A stretch of 64,000 nucleotides of DNA from CAWDJT01 sp963828705 (GCA_963828705.1 CAWHGA010000023.1:205906-269905), one strand, 5' to 3'. Shown: positions 45,521 to 55,477, counted from the stretch's first letter. Made by a program: numbers and translations. Notes: a model not told the origin generated them from the letters alone.

Positions 45521-46288
45521 ATGCCCGTCATCTGTTGTTTGTTGCTTTCCGTTCTTCCAAGAAGGGACTCTTTGGACGCTACCAAAGTGGCTGACAGGAT
45601 TCATCCATTTCCGCACAATCGGCCAGCCGCGGGCAGACCCCCAGTTTTTGCGGGGGTTCCGCTTCGCCGGTGCATTGGGGTCAGCGTTCTAGTCATCCTC
45701 GGTTTTGGCGTTGCCCTGGCGTTGGACAGAACCGTTTACCTCCATTTCTATATGCCGATGTCTGTTTATCAAGACTGGCACCGGTTGTTCCGCGTCGGCG
45801 GATACATGCCCTTATGGTTGCTGTTGGCGGCGGCCTGGATGCTGCTTGATGGCAGCGCCATCAAGCTGTTGGGGGTGCGCCGTGCCTTGGCACGCGGGAT
45901 CCTGCTGACCGCTTCAGTGGTCTGTGGCGGAATTTGCGCGGAGATCCTGAAAATTCTGATACGCCGTGAACGGCCAGGCATGCACGACGGGCATTTTTAC
46001 TTCCGTGCCTGGCAGGAAGGCTTTCTGGATGGAAGCGGGTTGGCTCTCCCTAGCAGCCATGCGACTGTAGCGTTTGCCGCGACCTGGGTTCTGTGCCTGT
46101 TCTATCCGCGGGCCACCCCGGTGTGGCTGCTGGTGGGATTGGGTTGCGGTGTCTCGAGGCTCCTGGATCGAGCCCATTTCCTGAGCGATGTCTATCTGGC
46201 AGCCGTGGCTTCCTTTGTCTGTGTCCGCCTGCTGTGGTGTTGGATCGCGAAGGATTTCCACCGCGATGTGACTCCCAACGCACCATGA
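45521..46288 (+). CDS. PAP2 family membrane phosphatase
   Basis: 255 residues from the ATG at 45521; a GTG at 45587 would give 233. Integral membrane lipid phosphatase of the PAP2 superfamily, with several transmembrane helices (e.g. CIGVSVLVILGFGVALAL, PLWLLLAAAWMLL). The three active-site motifs are KILIRRERP (KxxxxxxRP), ALPSSHATVAFAA (PSxH) and SRLLDRAHFLSDV (SRxxxxxHxxxDV). Likely substrates are lipid A, undecaprenyl diphosphate or phosphatidate. It is convergent with lptG, 30 bases away. Confidence 0.85.
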   Translation: MPVICCLLLSVLPRRDSLDATKVADRIHPFPHNRPAAGRPPVFAGVPLRRCIGVSVLVILGFGVALALDRTVYLHFYMPMSVYQDWHRLFRVGGYMPLWLLLAAAWMLLDGSAIKLLGVRRALARGILLTASVVCGGICAEILKILIRRERPGMHDGHFYFRAWQEGFLDGSGLALPSSHATVAFAATWVLCLFYPRATPVWLLVGLGCGVSRLLDRAHFLSDVYLAAVASFVCVRLLWCWIAKDFHRDVTPNAP

Positions 46289-46318
46289 GAAGAAGGCGAG
46301 CGGTGCTGATGGACCCTT

Positions 46319-47474
46319 TCAGCGCCTGGCGGGTGTTTGCTGCCGAACGCTTGCTGAAAGAAGAAAGCGTTTGGTTAAGGATGATCTTCCGCGGCTCACT
46401 GTGGTGCTTTTCGCAGGAAATAGACCCCCAAGCGCTCCAAACAGGACATTGCTGGACCACACGGCCAGGGCTGGCGGCAGGATGCCAGCGGTTCCCAGCG
46501 ACCCTCCTATCTGCAGGGCGGTTAGGCAGAGGCCAGCCACGACTATGCCGATCCCTACGCCTACTGCTATCCCACCGCGATGTCCCAGGTGCAAGGCGAT
46601 GGCCACACCGAGCAAGGCCAGGATGGCGGTGGTGACCGGAAGCGCAAGGCGCAGGTGCCAGTCCACCTGGTAGCGCACCGCGCTGTAACCCTCCTGACGC
46701 AGTTTGTTGATGTAGGAATAGAGGTCCAGCCAGTTCAGTTCCTGAGGGATACGTGGCGAGTTTTTTGAAATCGGCGGGGGTTTCGGCTACGTTGAGGTCC
46801 AGTTCGGCAGCCCGGGTGATCTGATAACCAGCTGTTTTGAATTCTAAAATCATAGCGTCTTCGGCCAGCCAACGGTCTTCCACCCAACGCACCCGCTTGG
46901 CATCCATTCTCTGGACCAGTTTAAAATCATTGTTCAAGAAATAGATCGAAACACGTTCCAGGGTCAGGGTCTTTTCGTTGTAAACACGAATCTGATAAAT
47001 CAGGTTCTTGCCCCGGAACCATACATTCTGCTTGCTCCAGCCCATGGTGCGGTGGCGCTGGCTGGTTGTTTTCTGCCAGATTTCTTCGGCCTGATGATTG
47101 AGGGGACGGGCAATGGATTCGGACAAGGTGAAGTGAACAATGGTCAATAGGATGCTCACCAAAAAAATAGGACCGGCGTAGGAGAAAGCGCTGACCCCCG
47201 CTGCTCGGAAAGCGATGATTTCGCGGTTGCGATTGAGAATCCCCAGGCCTATGAGGGTGGCGAGCAAAACACTGACCGGAATGCCTTGGCACAGGATGAT
47301 CGGGATGCGGAAGGCGAAATAACGGACCGAATCAGTAAGGAGCATTTGCCGGTTGAGGAGTTTGTCGAACTTTTCAAAGAGATCGATCACCAAATAGAGT
47401 CCAAGGAAAGCAAATACCGCCACGCCCAATATGGTGAGAAAGTGCTTCAAGACGTAGCTTGGGATGATTCTCAT
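46319..47474 (-). CDS. lptG: LPS export permease LptG (one frameshift)
   Basis: About 384 residues after merging one frameshift. Inner-membrane permease of the Lpt LPS transporter. Begins MRIIPSYVLKHFLTILGVAV; FRIPIILCQGIPVSVLLATL and GLGILNRNREIIAFRAAGVS are typical. A periplasmic domain (WFRGKNLIYQIRVYNEKTLT) follows. One extra base in the T6 run at 46761-46766 (A6 in the coding strand) shifts DFKN; removing it gives SPRIPQELNWLDLYSYINKL, then the four C-terminal helices (ILALLGVAIALHLGHRGGI). The start overlaps the lptF stop by four bases. Confidence 0.9.
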
Positions 47475-48671
47475 GGTTTGGTCTTGTCCTCGCTCGATGC
47501 TGAACGTCCCTGAATGCGTCGTCGACAGAACCGTGCCAGTTTGGATATGGATAGTATCGCTAGGGGTTGCTCGCGGTGGGTGTGAATCCAAAGCTTCAAG
47601 GCCAGAAGCAAAGTAACCAGGTTGGGTATCCAAATCGCCAAAGACGGTGCCAGATGTCCATTTTTCGCCAGGCCTTTGCCCGCCGAAAGAATCAAATAAT
47701 AGCCAAGAAACAGGCCGAGTCCCACGATAACCCCGACTATTCGATTGGCTTGGCGAAAGAGGGAACCCAAAGGAGGAGCCAGCAGTCCCAAGACCAGGCA
47801 ACCCATAGGCAAGGCCAGCATTTGATGCATTTCCATAGTATAGATGATGTCTTCCCCGGTCTTCTTGTTTGCCTCTTCGTTGCTCGCCGCCCTGAGTTCC
47901 CCAAAAGTCATCTCAAATCGGTTGCGAAACAGCCACACCCCTTTGGACAGATCAGCCAGTCGAAAGGGCAATTCATATTCATGAAAGGAAACCGTTTGGG
48001 CGTTCTTGAAGTCTTCCTGAACCCTGGTGATCACACCATCCATGATTCTTGATGACGAGCAAATCTCGTTCCTGCTGGTAGACAATCTGGCCCCGTTCCG
48101 CCACGATCGTGCATTGTCCCCGGGGGTCTCGCCCATCTTCCACAAAGATACCTTGCAAGCTGAGTTGTATCGGGTCGACACTTTGAAAGAAAAGGGTCAT
48201 GCCCGGGATGAAATTGATAAAAGACCTCTCCTTGAGGAGGGCCGGGAGTGTGGCGCGACCGAGCGAATTGAGTTTTACTCGAAAGAGCGTGTTAGCGTAA
48301 GGCATGACGCGGATGGCAGAAAACAGGGAAATACCGGTCATCAGCAGAACGACGCTTAACACCGGGGCAAGGAATTGGCTGAATTTGATCCCACTGCTGC
48401 GCATCACTATCAGTTCGTTGTCGCTGGTCATGCGCAAAAAAGCCATCAAGACGCCAACAAGGGTGGCCATGGGCAGGGCAAAAAGAATGAGTGTCGGCAT
48501 GGTCAGCAGAATCAACTCAAACAAATCGAGGACCGTCAAATTGGACCCAACCAGGATTTGCATGAGCTGCATCATACGCCCCGTGACGAGAGTGACACAG
48601 ATGCCGAAGATGCACACCCCCAAAGGGATCAGCTGTTCGATGACGATGTAACGATACAGTATCGGGCCCAT
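47471..48671 (-). CDS. lptF: LPS export permease LptF (one frameshift)
   Basis: About 399 residues after merging one frameshift. Partner of LptG in the LPS transport permease. MGPILYRYIVIEQLIPLGVC starts the protein; LILFALPMATLVGVLMAFLR and NELIVMRSSGIKFSQFLAPV follow, then the periplasmic segment. The frame breaks near 48046-48050, at VIKN/IMDGVITRVQEDF, consistent with one extra base. The second half has KTGEDIIYTMEMHQMLALP and the closing helices (VIVGLGLFLGYYLILSAGKG). The ATG at 48671 is preceded by a weak ribosome site. Confidence 0.9.
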
Positions 48672-49048
48672 AGCACCACTTTGCCTAGAAACTTGTGTTA
48701 CCGCAGAGACCTGGAATTCTATAGCTCCAGCACCAGTTAGGCCCGCCGAGACAGATCAGGCCGAACGGCTTACCTGATAAGGCCCAAGCTTACCGTAAAA
48801 GCCATCGCTTGCCCAGCAGGAAGCGCCATCAGCCAGCCTTGTTCCCGGAATGTGGGGATCTGCGGCCACTCGATCGTGCTGTCTTCAGCCTTTAAAGGAA
48901 CGGCAGTCAGTGGCCGGTTAGTCGCTTAAATGAGGCCATGGCTCTTGCCGCTTCGTGCGCTGTTGTATCGAATCGTCTGTCGGGTGACGCGATGGTGCGC
49001 CTCTGGACGGCCACGATGGATAGGCTCGGTCCTCAGGTGGTAAATCCC
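48672..49048. other. Intergenic region upstream of the acidic protein
   Basis: The region between the divergent lptF and acidic-protein genes has no gene I can support. A promoter for the latter is listed separately. Confidence 0.4.
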
Positions 49049-49078
49049 TTGACAGAGAAAAATTTGCCGTGGTATCGG
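49049..49078 (+). promoter_or_regulatory. Candidate promoter of the acidic protein gene
   Basis: Perfect TTGACA (49049-49054), 18-base spacer, TATCGG (49073-49078, 3 of 6). It leaves a leader of roughly 170 bases before the start at 49252. Confidence 0.4.
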
Positions 49079-49251
49079 TTCTTTAGTTAGGCTGGTGAGA
49101 GGTTGAAGTGCTCTGGGGGGAGACGGGTCACGCCGGACACCCGAAGCCGGCGCACATATGACCTCTGCGAGCGGCGGGGGCGGCTTGACCGGGAGGCAGC
49201 ACCGTTTAGCCGGAAGCTGCTGACTTCCCGGTTCCACGAAGATATCAGGGG

Positions 49252-50655
49252 ATGACCATGATGTTTGGCAGGAAGAAGCGGCCATCGCAGTTGGAAGAGG
49301 ACCAGCCACGCACCAGCATAGCTCATCTGGGAGCGACAGGCGAAGACGATGATATCATAGAACTTGTGGATATCATTGAGATACCAGAAGACCACGAGGC
49401 AGAATCAGATTTATTAGGTTTGACTGACACGACTTTTGATGATGAATATCCAGGCGATATGCCCGCAAGTGGAATGGATCCCAGTGAGATCGCGGCGATC
49501 CTGGAAGACGATCAGGCCGAATTGTTGGAAGACACGAGCGCATCGGAGGCCGAAGCCTTTTTGGCAGAGGATGAAGGCCAGGTTGGTGGTCGAGTCCGCG
49601 AACTTGGCGAGACTGAGTTCAATCTGGATGATCTTGAAAGCATGGAATTTGAGGCAAGTGAAGACCTCGAAGACGAGAAGTTGATCGTCCAGGACGACAC
49701 AGATCGGCTTATTGCCGAACTGATGTCTTCCCACCGGGATGAAGAGGGCGAAGATGTTGGGGCCCTGGTAGAAGAATACGTGGAGGACGAACCGGGGTTT
49801 CTCCTTCCCCGGGGAGAAGATGTAGCCCTGAAGGAATGGGAAGTCGAGCAAGGTCTCACCGATTTGTCGACATCGGTGGCTGAACCTGAGATAGCGGATT
49901 CAGACAAAGAACTGGACCAGCTGTTTGATGGATCTTTCAACCAGGAATCGATCTCTGTCGCCGCGGAAAACGAAACGGCACCGGCGGAGCACGTCACCGC
50001 TTTGGTTCCGGTAGAGCAAATGCTGGAACAGGAAGTCCCTACCGCAGCGCCTGATCAAGATCAGGATGTTGGCTTGACAGAGGCTGATTTTGAGGCGCCG
50101 TTTGCGCCTGTGTTTGGATTTGAAACGGCAGAGCCGAGCGTTTCGTCTGCTGTACATGAAGAGCCGGTGCTGACCGGTAATATTTACACCGTCACGGCGA
50201 GTTCTGTTTCTCCGGTCAGGGAGTCCCTGTTTTCAATCACGGCGACTTCTCCGATGTTGAGTGATTCCATGACGCTGGAGGAGGAAATCGTGTTTGCCTA
50301 TCGTCCGGGCGAGGAACGGGCGGAGGGGCAAGGTCGGGTGGAACCTCCCGGTGCCGGGGCGGAAGTGTCATCAACCCTGGGGGAGGAACGGGCCATGACT
50401 GAAGACCTGGGGGGTGAGCCGGCATTTGATTCGGACACATTTTTGACGGTAGCTGAAGCTCAGCAGCCCTGTAACACTGAGGGTATGGAATTGCTCGATC
50501 TTGTGGGACACATGGAAACCAGACTTATGGAGTGTTTTCAGGAAACCATGGATTTGCACCACCACGAGATGGTGCGCAACGTAATCAAAGAGGAACTGGA
50601 TAGTTTGCGACATTTGATCGATCAAATCGACGCAGTCGAGGAATTACGACTGTAA
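49252..50655 (+). CDS. Very acidic protein of unknown function
   Basis: 467 residues. Starts MTMMFGRKKRPSQLEEDQP, then long stretches dominated by Asp and Glu (e.g. DDDIIELVDIIEIPEDHEAE, DLEDEKLIVQDDTDRLIAEL), and is poor in aromatic and basic residues. Most of it looks disordered. Short repeat-like blocks recur (EAEAFLAEDEGQ, LDDLESMEFEASED). Only the last ~60 residues look foldable (MELLDLVGHMETRLMECFQE, HHHEMVRNVIKEELDSLRHL), probably an amphipathic coiled coil for oligomerisation. No signal peptide. ATG choices at 49252, 49258 and 49261 are all possible; AGGGG lies just before 49252, so the later ones are better spaced. A terminator follows. I do not recognise the family. Confidence 0.7.
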   Translation: MTMMFGRKKRPSQLEEDQPRTSIAHLGATGEDDDIIELVDIIEIPEDHEAESDLLGLTDTTFDDEYPGDMPASGMDPSEIAAILEDDQAELLEDTSASEAEAFLAEDEGQVGGRVRELGETEFNLDDLESMEFEASEDLEDEKLIVQDDTDRLIAELMSSHRDEEGEDVGALVEEYVEDEPGFLLPRGEDVALKEWEVEQGLTDLSTSVAEPEIADSDKELDQLFDGSFNQESISVAAENETAPAEHVTALVPVEQMLEQEVPTAAPDQDQDVGLTEADFEAPFAPVFGFETAEPSVSSAVHEEPVLTGNIYTVTASSVSPVRESLFSITATSPMLSDSMTLEEEIVFAYRPGEERAEGQGRVEPPGAGAEVSSTLGEERAMTEDLGGEPAFDSDTFLTVAEAQQPCNTEGMELLDLVGHMETRLMECFQETMDLHHHEMVRNVIKEELDSLRHLIDQIDAVEELRL

Positions 50656-50741
50656 TGCCGGTTTGTGTCGATGCAGCCGGCGGCAGCGCTTGAATCTGTG
50701 TACACCGTTTGGCAGGGCCAAGATCCTTGCCACGCGTGCCG

Positions 50742-50769
50742 AAGGGGGGCTTCCTCCCTTTTGCTTTTT
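50742..50769 (+). terminator. Intrinsic terminator after the acidic protein gene
   Basis: AAGGGGGG and CCTCCCTT form an 8-bp stem (one G-U pair) with a three-base loop, followed by TTGCTTTTT. It lies 87 bases beyond the stop. Confidence 0.65.
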
Positions 50770-50848
50770 GAGCGGCCCGTCGTCCCATATTTCGCATTTG
50801 CTAGTGCTTGATTGCGCAAGTACATGCCCGGTTGCCAGTGCTCCTGCC

Positions 50849-50921
50849 GTCATTCGAGCGGAAGCCGGAATCCAGCAGAGACCATTCAGGGTTCTGGCCC
50901 CCGGCTTTCGCCGGGGTGACG
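50849..50921. repeat. Dispersed palindromic repeat, copy C
   Basis: Arm 1, GTCATTCGAGCGGAAGCCGG followed by AATCCAG (50849-50875), and arm 2, TCTGGCCCCCGGCTTTCGCC followed by GGGGTGACG (50893-50921), are roughly inverted copies. It lies between the acidic protein gene and valS. Confidence 0.6.
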
Positions 50922-50994
50922 ATATGGGGACATGTTTATGATTTATGCAATTAAGCACTAGATTTGTCAGGGGAATTGCTTGAGGGAGAGGAAC

Positions 50995-53685
50995 ATGATG
51001 AGCGACACGACGTTGCCCAAGGCATATGAATTTCAAGAAGTGGAAGCGCGCTGCTATGCTTATTGGGAGAAAAATAACTGTTTTCATGCCCAGGTGAATG
51101 GTGATCGTCCCGCCTACAGCATTGTCATCCCGCCGCCCAACGTCACCGGCCATCTGCACATGGGGCACGCCTTGAACAACACCCTACAGGATATCCTGTG
51201 TCGTTATAAGCGGTTGAAAGGTTTTGATGTGCTCTGGATGCCCGGCACTGATCATGCCGGGATCGCCACCCAAAATGTGGTGGAACGTCAGCTGGCCAGT
51301 GAAAACCGGACACGCCACGAGTTGGGCCGGGAGGCCTTCGTCGAGCGGGTCTGGCAATGGAAAGAGAAGTACGGCGGCATCATCATCGGCCAGCTCAAAC
51401 GGATCGGTGCATCGTGCGACTGGGCGCGGGAACGGTTCACCATGGACGAAGGTTTGTCCCGGGCGGTCCGTGAAGTGTTCGTCACCCTTTACCAGCAAGG
51501 TGCGATCTACCGGGGCCAGCGCATGATCAATTGGTGCCCGCGCTGCATGACCGCTCTAGCCAATCTGGAGGTGGAAGGTGAGGAGCTGGACAGCCATCTC
51601 TACTTCGTCAAATACCCCATCATCGGTGGCGAGGGCGGCGTGGTGGTGGCCACCACCCGGCCGGAGACCATGCTGGGCGACACGGCGGTGGCGGTGAACC
51701 CGGAAGATCCGCGCTATCGGTCGCTAGTCGGCCGGAGAGTGCTGCTGCCGCTGATGCAGCGCGAAATTCCCATTATCGGTGATTCCTATGTGGATCCCGA
51801 ATTCGGTACCGGCGCGCTTAAGGTCACGCCTGCCCATGACTTTAACGATTTTGAAATCGGGCGCAAGCACGGTCTGGACCTCATTCAAGTGATTGCTGAA
51901 GATGGCCGCATGAGCGAGCTGGCCGGTCGTTACGCCGGGCTGGACCGTTATGCCTGCCGCCGCCACGTCATCAATGATCTACAGAATGCCGGCCTGCTGG
52001 TCCGCATTGACAATTACGAGCATCGGGTGGGGCATTGCTACCGCTGTAAACAGGTGGTGGAACCCATGCTGTCGTTGCAATGGTTCGTGGCCACCAAACC
52101 GCTGGCGGAAAAAGCCATGGCGGCGGTGCGCAGTGGGCAGACCCGGATTGTCCCGCAGAAGTGGGAAAAAGACTACTTCATGTGGATGGAAAACCTCGAG
52201 GACTGGTGTATCAGCCGCCAGATCTGGTGGGGCCATCGGGTGCCAGCCTGGTACTGCCAGGACTGCAATCAGATCGTCGTTGCCATGACCGACCCGAGCA
52301 GTTGTGATGCCTGCGGCGGAACGCGCCTGGAAAGGGAAACCGATGTCCTCGACACCTGGTTCAGTTCCGCCCTGTGGCCCTTTTCGACCATGGGGTGGCC
52401 GCAACAGACCCCGGAACTCAAGAAGTACTATCCCACTTCGGCCCTGGTGACCGGTTTCGACATTCTCTTTTTCTGGGTGGCCCGGATGATGATGATGGGG
52501 CTGCACTTTATGCAGGCCGTGCCGTTTCGCGATGTCTACATACATGCCTTGGTGCGCGACGCCCAGGGTCACAAAATGAGCAAGTCCAAAGGTAATGTCA
52601 TTGATCCCCTAGTGATGGTGGATCGTTATGGCACCGATGCGCTGCGTTTCACGCTCACGGCGTTTGCCGCCCAGGGCCGCGACGTCAAGCTTTCCGAAGA
52701 CCGTATCGAAGGCTACCGGCACTTCGTCAACAAGATCTGGAACGCCGCCCGGCTGGTGCTGATGAACCTGGGGGACACTCAGGCACCACGAGAGATCCCA
52801 GTGCATCCGACGCAATTGGCGCATCGGTGGATCTTGAGCCGACTCCAGCGGGTGATCGAAGATGTCGAGCAGGCACTGGATGGATACCACTTCAACCAGC
52901 ATGCCCAGAGCCTCTATCAATTCGTGTGGCATGAATACTGTGATTGGTATCTGGAGATGATCAAGCTGGATCTCTATGGAGATGACGCGGCTGCCCAGGA
53001 GCTGGCGCGAAACGTTGCGCTGCAGGTGCTCACCGAGGTGTTGGTGCTGCTTCACCCGATCATGCCGTTTGTGACTGAAGAGATCTGGCAGCGATTGCCT
53101 CAAAGCCAGGGCAGCATTATGGCTGCTCGTTTCCCGGAGTCGCAGCAGGACCGCCTGGACCCAGAGGCTGAACGCCACATGGAATTAGTCATGGAAGTGG
53201 TCAGCGGTGTGCGCAACATCCGCGGTGAAATGAATGTGCCGCCGGCGGCCCGAGTGGAAACCACCTGTCTGTGTGAGGACGAGGCCACCAAAGATCTGCT
53301 GCAGAGCAGCACCGATATGATCTGCAGCCTGGCGCGACTGGAACGCCTCAGACTCGGGCTCCGCGATGTTGCGGCGAAACCGCGCCTGGCTGCCAGTACC
53401 GTCGCTAAGGATGTCCAGGTCTATGTGCACCTGGAAAACATCCTCGATTTCGAGAACGAGTCGCGCCGGATCGACAAGGAATTGGCCAAGCTCGATAAGG
53501 AATTGGGCTATTCCCGGCAGAAGCTGGACAACGAGGAGTTCGTGAAAAAAGCGCCGGCAACCGTGATCGAGAAAGAAAAAGAGAAAGCCGAACGGCATCT
53601 CGACAAAATCGACAAACTCCGGACCCACCAGCAAAGGATTCGCGACCTGTTGGATCCCGCCAGTGGGGGGAACTCAAACAGCTGA
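50995..53685 (+). CDS. valS: Valine--tRNA ligase
   Basis: 896 residues, class I synthetase charging tRNA-Val. The HIGH-type motif is PPPNVTGHLHMGHALNNTLQ and the KMSKS motif is GHKMSKSKGNVIDPLVMVD. The CP1 editing domain (VVATTRPETMLGDTAVAVNP) and the tRNA-binding part (QIWWGHRVPAWY, WHEYCDWYLEMIKLD) are typical. The C-terminus is a coiled coil (ELGYSRQKLDNEEFVKKAP and RHLDKIDKLRTHQQRI). Start at ATG 50995 or the adjacent ATG 50998, both after GGGAGAGG. Confidence 0.97.
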   Translation: MMSDTTLPKAYEFQEVEARCYAYWEKNNCFHAQVNGDRPAYSIVIPPPNVTGHLHMGHALNNTLQDILCRYKRLKGFDVLWMPGTDHAGIATQNVVERQLASENRTRHELGREAFVERVWQWKEKYGGIIIGQLKRIGASCDWARERFTMDEGLSRAVREVFVTLYQQGAIYRGQRMINWCPRCMTALANLEVEGEELDSHLYFVKYPIIGGEGGVVVATTRPETMLGDTAVAVNPEDPRYRSLVGRRVLLPLMQREIPIIGDSYVDPEFGTGALKVTPAHDFNDFEIGRKHGLDLIQVIAEDGRMSELAGRYAGLDRYACRRHVINDLQNAGLLVRIDNYEHRVGHCYRCKQVVEPMLSLQWFVATKPLAEKAMAAVRSGQTRIVPQKWEKDYFMWMENLEDWCISRQIWWGHRVPAWYCQDCNQIVVAMTDPSSCDACGGTRLERETDVLDTWFSSALWPFSTMGWPQQTPELKKYYPTSALVTGFDILFFWVARMMMMGLHFMQAVPFRDVYIHALVRDAQGHKMSKSKGNVIDPLVMVDRYGTDALRFTLTAFAAQGRDVKLSEDRIEGYRHFVNKIWNAARLVLMNLGDTQAPREIPVHPTQLAHRWILSRLQRVIEDVEQALDGYHFNQHAQSLYQFVWHEYCDWYLEMIKLDLYGDDAAAQELARNVALQVLTEVLVLLHPIMPFVTEEIWQRLPQSQGSIMAARFPESQQDRLDPEAERHMELVMEVVSGVRNIRGEMNVPPAARVETTCLCEDEATKDLLQSSTDMICSLARLERLRLGLRDVAAKPRLAASTVAKDVQVYVHLENILDFENESRRIDKELAKLDKELGYSRQKLDNEEFVKKAPATVIEKEKEKAERHLDKIDKLRTHQQRIRDLLDPASGGNSNS

Positions 53686-53778
53686 TTACCCGCTTGCTCC
53701 TGGCGCCCGGTGCCACTGGGCTTGGGTCTTGGATTTTTGGTCTTTGCTCTTGGGTTTGGCCCAGTGTGAGGAACTCAA

Positions 53779-54615
53779 ATGGTTCTTTCCCAACCGTTGG
53801 ATCGACTGCTGTGGATGGCTCTGGAGGAGGATCTGGGGCATGGTGACATAACCACGTCCGCCGTGGTGGGTGCCGAGGCCACTGGGCGTGCTGTAGTGGT
53901 GGGTCGGGAGGATTTTGTCCTGTCCGGATCGTTTCCGTTTCAGCGGGTGTTCCAGCTTTTGGATCCCGATACGATGGTGGAGAATTATTTTGCCGACGGT
54001 ACGTGGGTATCCGCGGATGTGCCAGTGTTGGAGATCCGTGGGCTGTTAGCGGTGATCCTGAGCGGTGAACGGTTGGCGCTGAACCTTTTGCAGCGGCTCT
54101 CGGGTGTCGCAACCCTCACTCGGCGCATGGCGGATGCTCTGAAGGGAACCTCATGTCGGTTGCTCGACACCCGAAAGACCACGCCCCTGTGGCGGCAAAT
54201 GGAAAAGCAGGCGGTCCGTCATGGCGGCGGGTACAATCACCGTTTCGGGTTGGCCGACGGCGTGATCATCAAGGACAATCACATTGCTGCTGCTGGTGGA
54301 ATCCGCAAGGCCATCGAGCGAGTGCGCGGTTTGGCTCCGCACACCCTCAGAATCGAAGTCGAGGTGGACACCCTGGAGCAATTGCGGGAAGCCCTGGACG
54401 TTGGAGTGGACGTAGTACTGCTCGACAATTTCACCCCCGAGGCGCTGCGTGAAGCCGTGGTCTTCAACCGGAAACGCGCGCTCCTGGAAGCCTCCGGCGG
54501 GGTTACTTTGGAAAATATTCAAGTCATCGCCGGAACCGGAGTGGATTTCATCAGCTCTGGGGCGCTAACGCATTCCGCCCGGGCGATCGATATCAGCCTG
54601 GAAATACTCCCTTAA
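53779..54615 (+). CDS. nadC: Nicotinate-nucleotide pyrophosphorylase (carboxylating)
   Basis: 278 residues. Converts quinolinate and PRPP to nicotinate mononucleotide, in NAD synthesis. Conserved parts are ALEEDLGHGDITTSAV near the start, SGERLALNLLQRLSGVATLT, LLDTRKTTPLWRQMEKQAVR and HGGGYNHRFGLADGVIIKDN. IEVEVDTLEQ and VVLLDNFTPE also fit. Start ATG at 53779 matches the family. A terminator follows. Confidence 0.95.
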   Translation: MVLSQPLDRLLWMALEEDLGHGDITTSAVVGAEATGRAVVVGREDFVLSGSFPFQRVFQLLDPDTMVENYFADGTWVSADVPVLEIRGLLAVILSGERLALNLLQRLSGVATLTRRMADALKGTSCRLLDTRKTTPLWRQMEKQAVRHGGGYNHRFGLADGVIIKDNHIAAAGGIRKAIERVRGLAPHTLRIEVEVDTLEQLREALDVGVDVVLLDNFTPEALREAVVFNRKRALLEASGGVTLENIQVIAGTGVDFISSGALTHSARAIDISLEILP

Positions 54616-54635
54616 GTACTACAACCACAGGCCCT

Positions 54636-54668
54636 TAGCCGCAGCCCGGGCGGCTAGAGGATTATTTT
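54636..54668. terminator. Intrinsic terminator between nadC and proC
   Basis: TAGCCGC and GCGGCTA form a 7-bp stem with a seven-base loop, then GAGGATTATTTTTT. On the plus strand the T-run terminates nadC. The same A/T run encodes the last two Lys and stop of proC on the minus strand. Confidence 0.7.
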
Positions 54669-55477
54669 TTGCCCAGCTCCAGGGAACGTTGCGTGGCAGT
54701 CTGGACGGCAGCCATGAAGGCGCCACGGACCCCACGTTCTTCGAGAATCTGCAAGCCGTGGATGGTAGTCCCTCCGGGCGAAGTGATCTGGTCCTTGAGT
54801 TCCCCCGGGTGTTTGCCGCTTTCGGCCAGCATGGTGGCGGTTCCAAGTGCGGTCTGCACGACCAGTTCGCGTGCTGTGGACCGCGGCAGACCCATCAGCA
54901 CCCCGGCGTCAATCAGGCTTTCCAGCAGAAGCAGGATGTAGGCGGGACCGCTCCCGCTCAACCCGGTTACCGCGTCCATCAGCTTCTCTTCAACTTCCAC
55001 CGCCTTACCAACGGCTTCGAAGAGGGCCATGGCCAGATCCATATCGGCATCGGAGGCATGTGGGCCGCGAGCCAGAGCGGAAGCGCTTTGTTGCACTAAC
55101 GCCGGGGTGTTGGGCATAACCCGGATCAGTGGAGTTTTCTCCGGCAGGGCTGACGCCAGGGAAGTCAGGGAAATCCCGGCAGCAATGGAGATTATCAGGG
55201 GTTTGTGGGCGAGGTGGGCGTGCAAGGTATCAAGAACCCGGGCCATGGTCTGGGGTTTCACCGCCAGGATAATGATCTCGCAGTTCTCGGCCAGGATGGT
55301 GATATTTTCATAGGTTTGGATGCCGTACTCCTGGGTCAGGTAGCTCAGCCGTTCGGGGACTACGTCAAAAACGGAAATCTGTCGGGAACTCAGGAGTGAG
55401 GCTGCAAGAAATCCGCGGATCAGGGCTTCACCCATATTGCCGCCACCGACGAAACCAATCCTTAAACTAGCAAACAT
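54662..55477 (-). CDS. proC: Pyrroline-5-carboxylate reductase
   Basis: 271 residues. Last step of proline synthesis, using NAD(P)H. The Rossmann motif is RIGFVGGGNMGEALIRGF. Also IILAVKPQTMARVLD, RVMPNTPALV, GLSGSGPAYILLLLESLIDA and the C-terminal LKDQITSPGGTTIHGLQILE (given in the family's order). The ATG at 55477 is consistent with the family. Confidence 0.95.
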   Translation of the reverse strand: MFASLRIGFVGGGNMGEALIRGFLAASLLSSRQISVFDVVPERLSYLTQEYGIQTYENITILAENCEIIILAVKPQTMARVLDTLHAHLAHKPLIISIAAGISLTSLASALPEKTPLIRVMPNTPALVQQSASALARGPHASDADMDLAMALFEAVGKAVEVEEKLMDAVTGLSGSGPAYILLLLESLIDAGVLMGLPRSTARELVVQTALGTATMLAESGKHPGELKDQITSPGGTTIHGLQILEERGVRGAFMAAVQTATQRSLELGKK

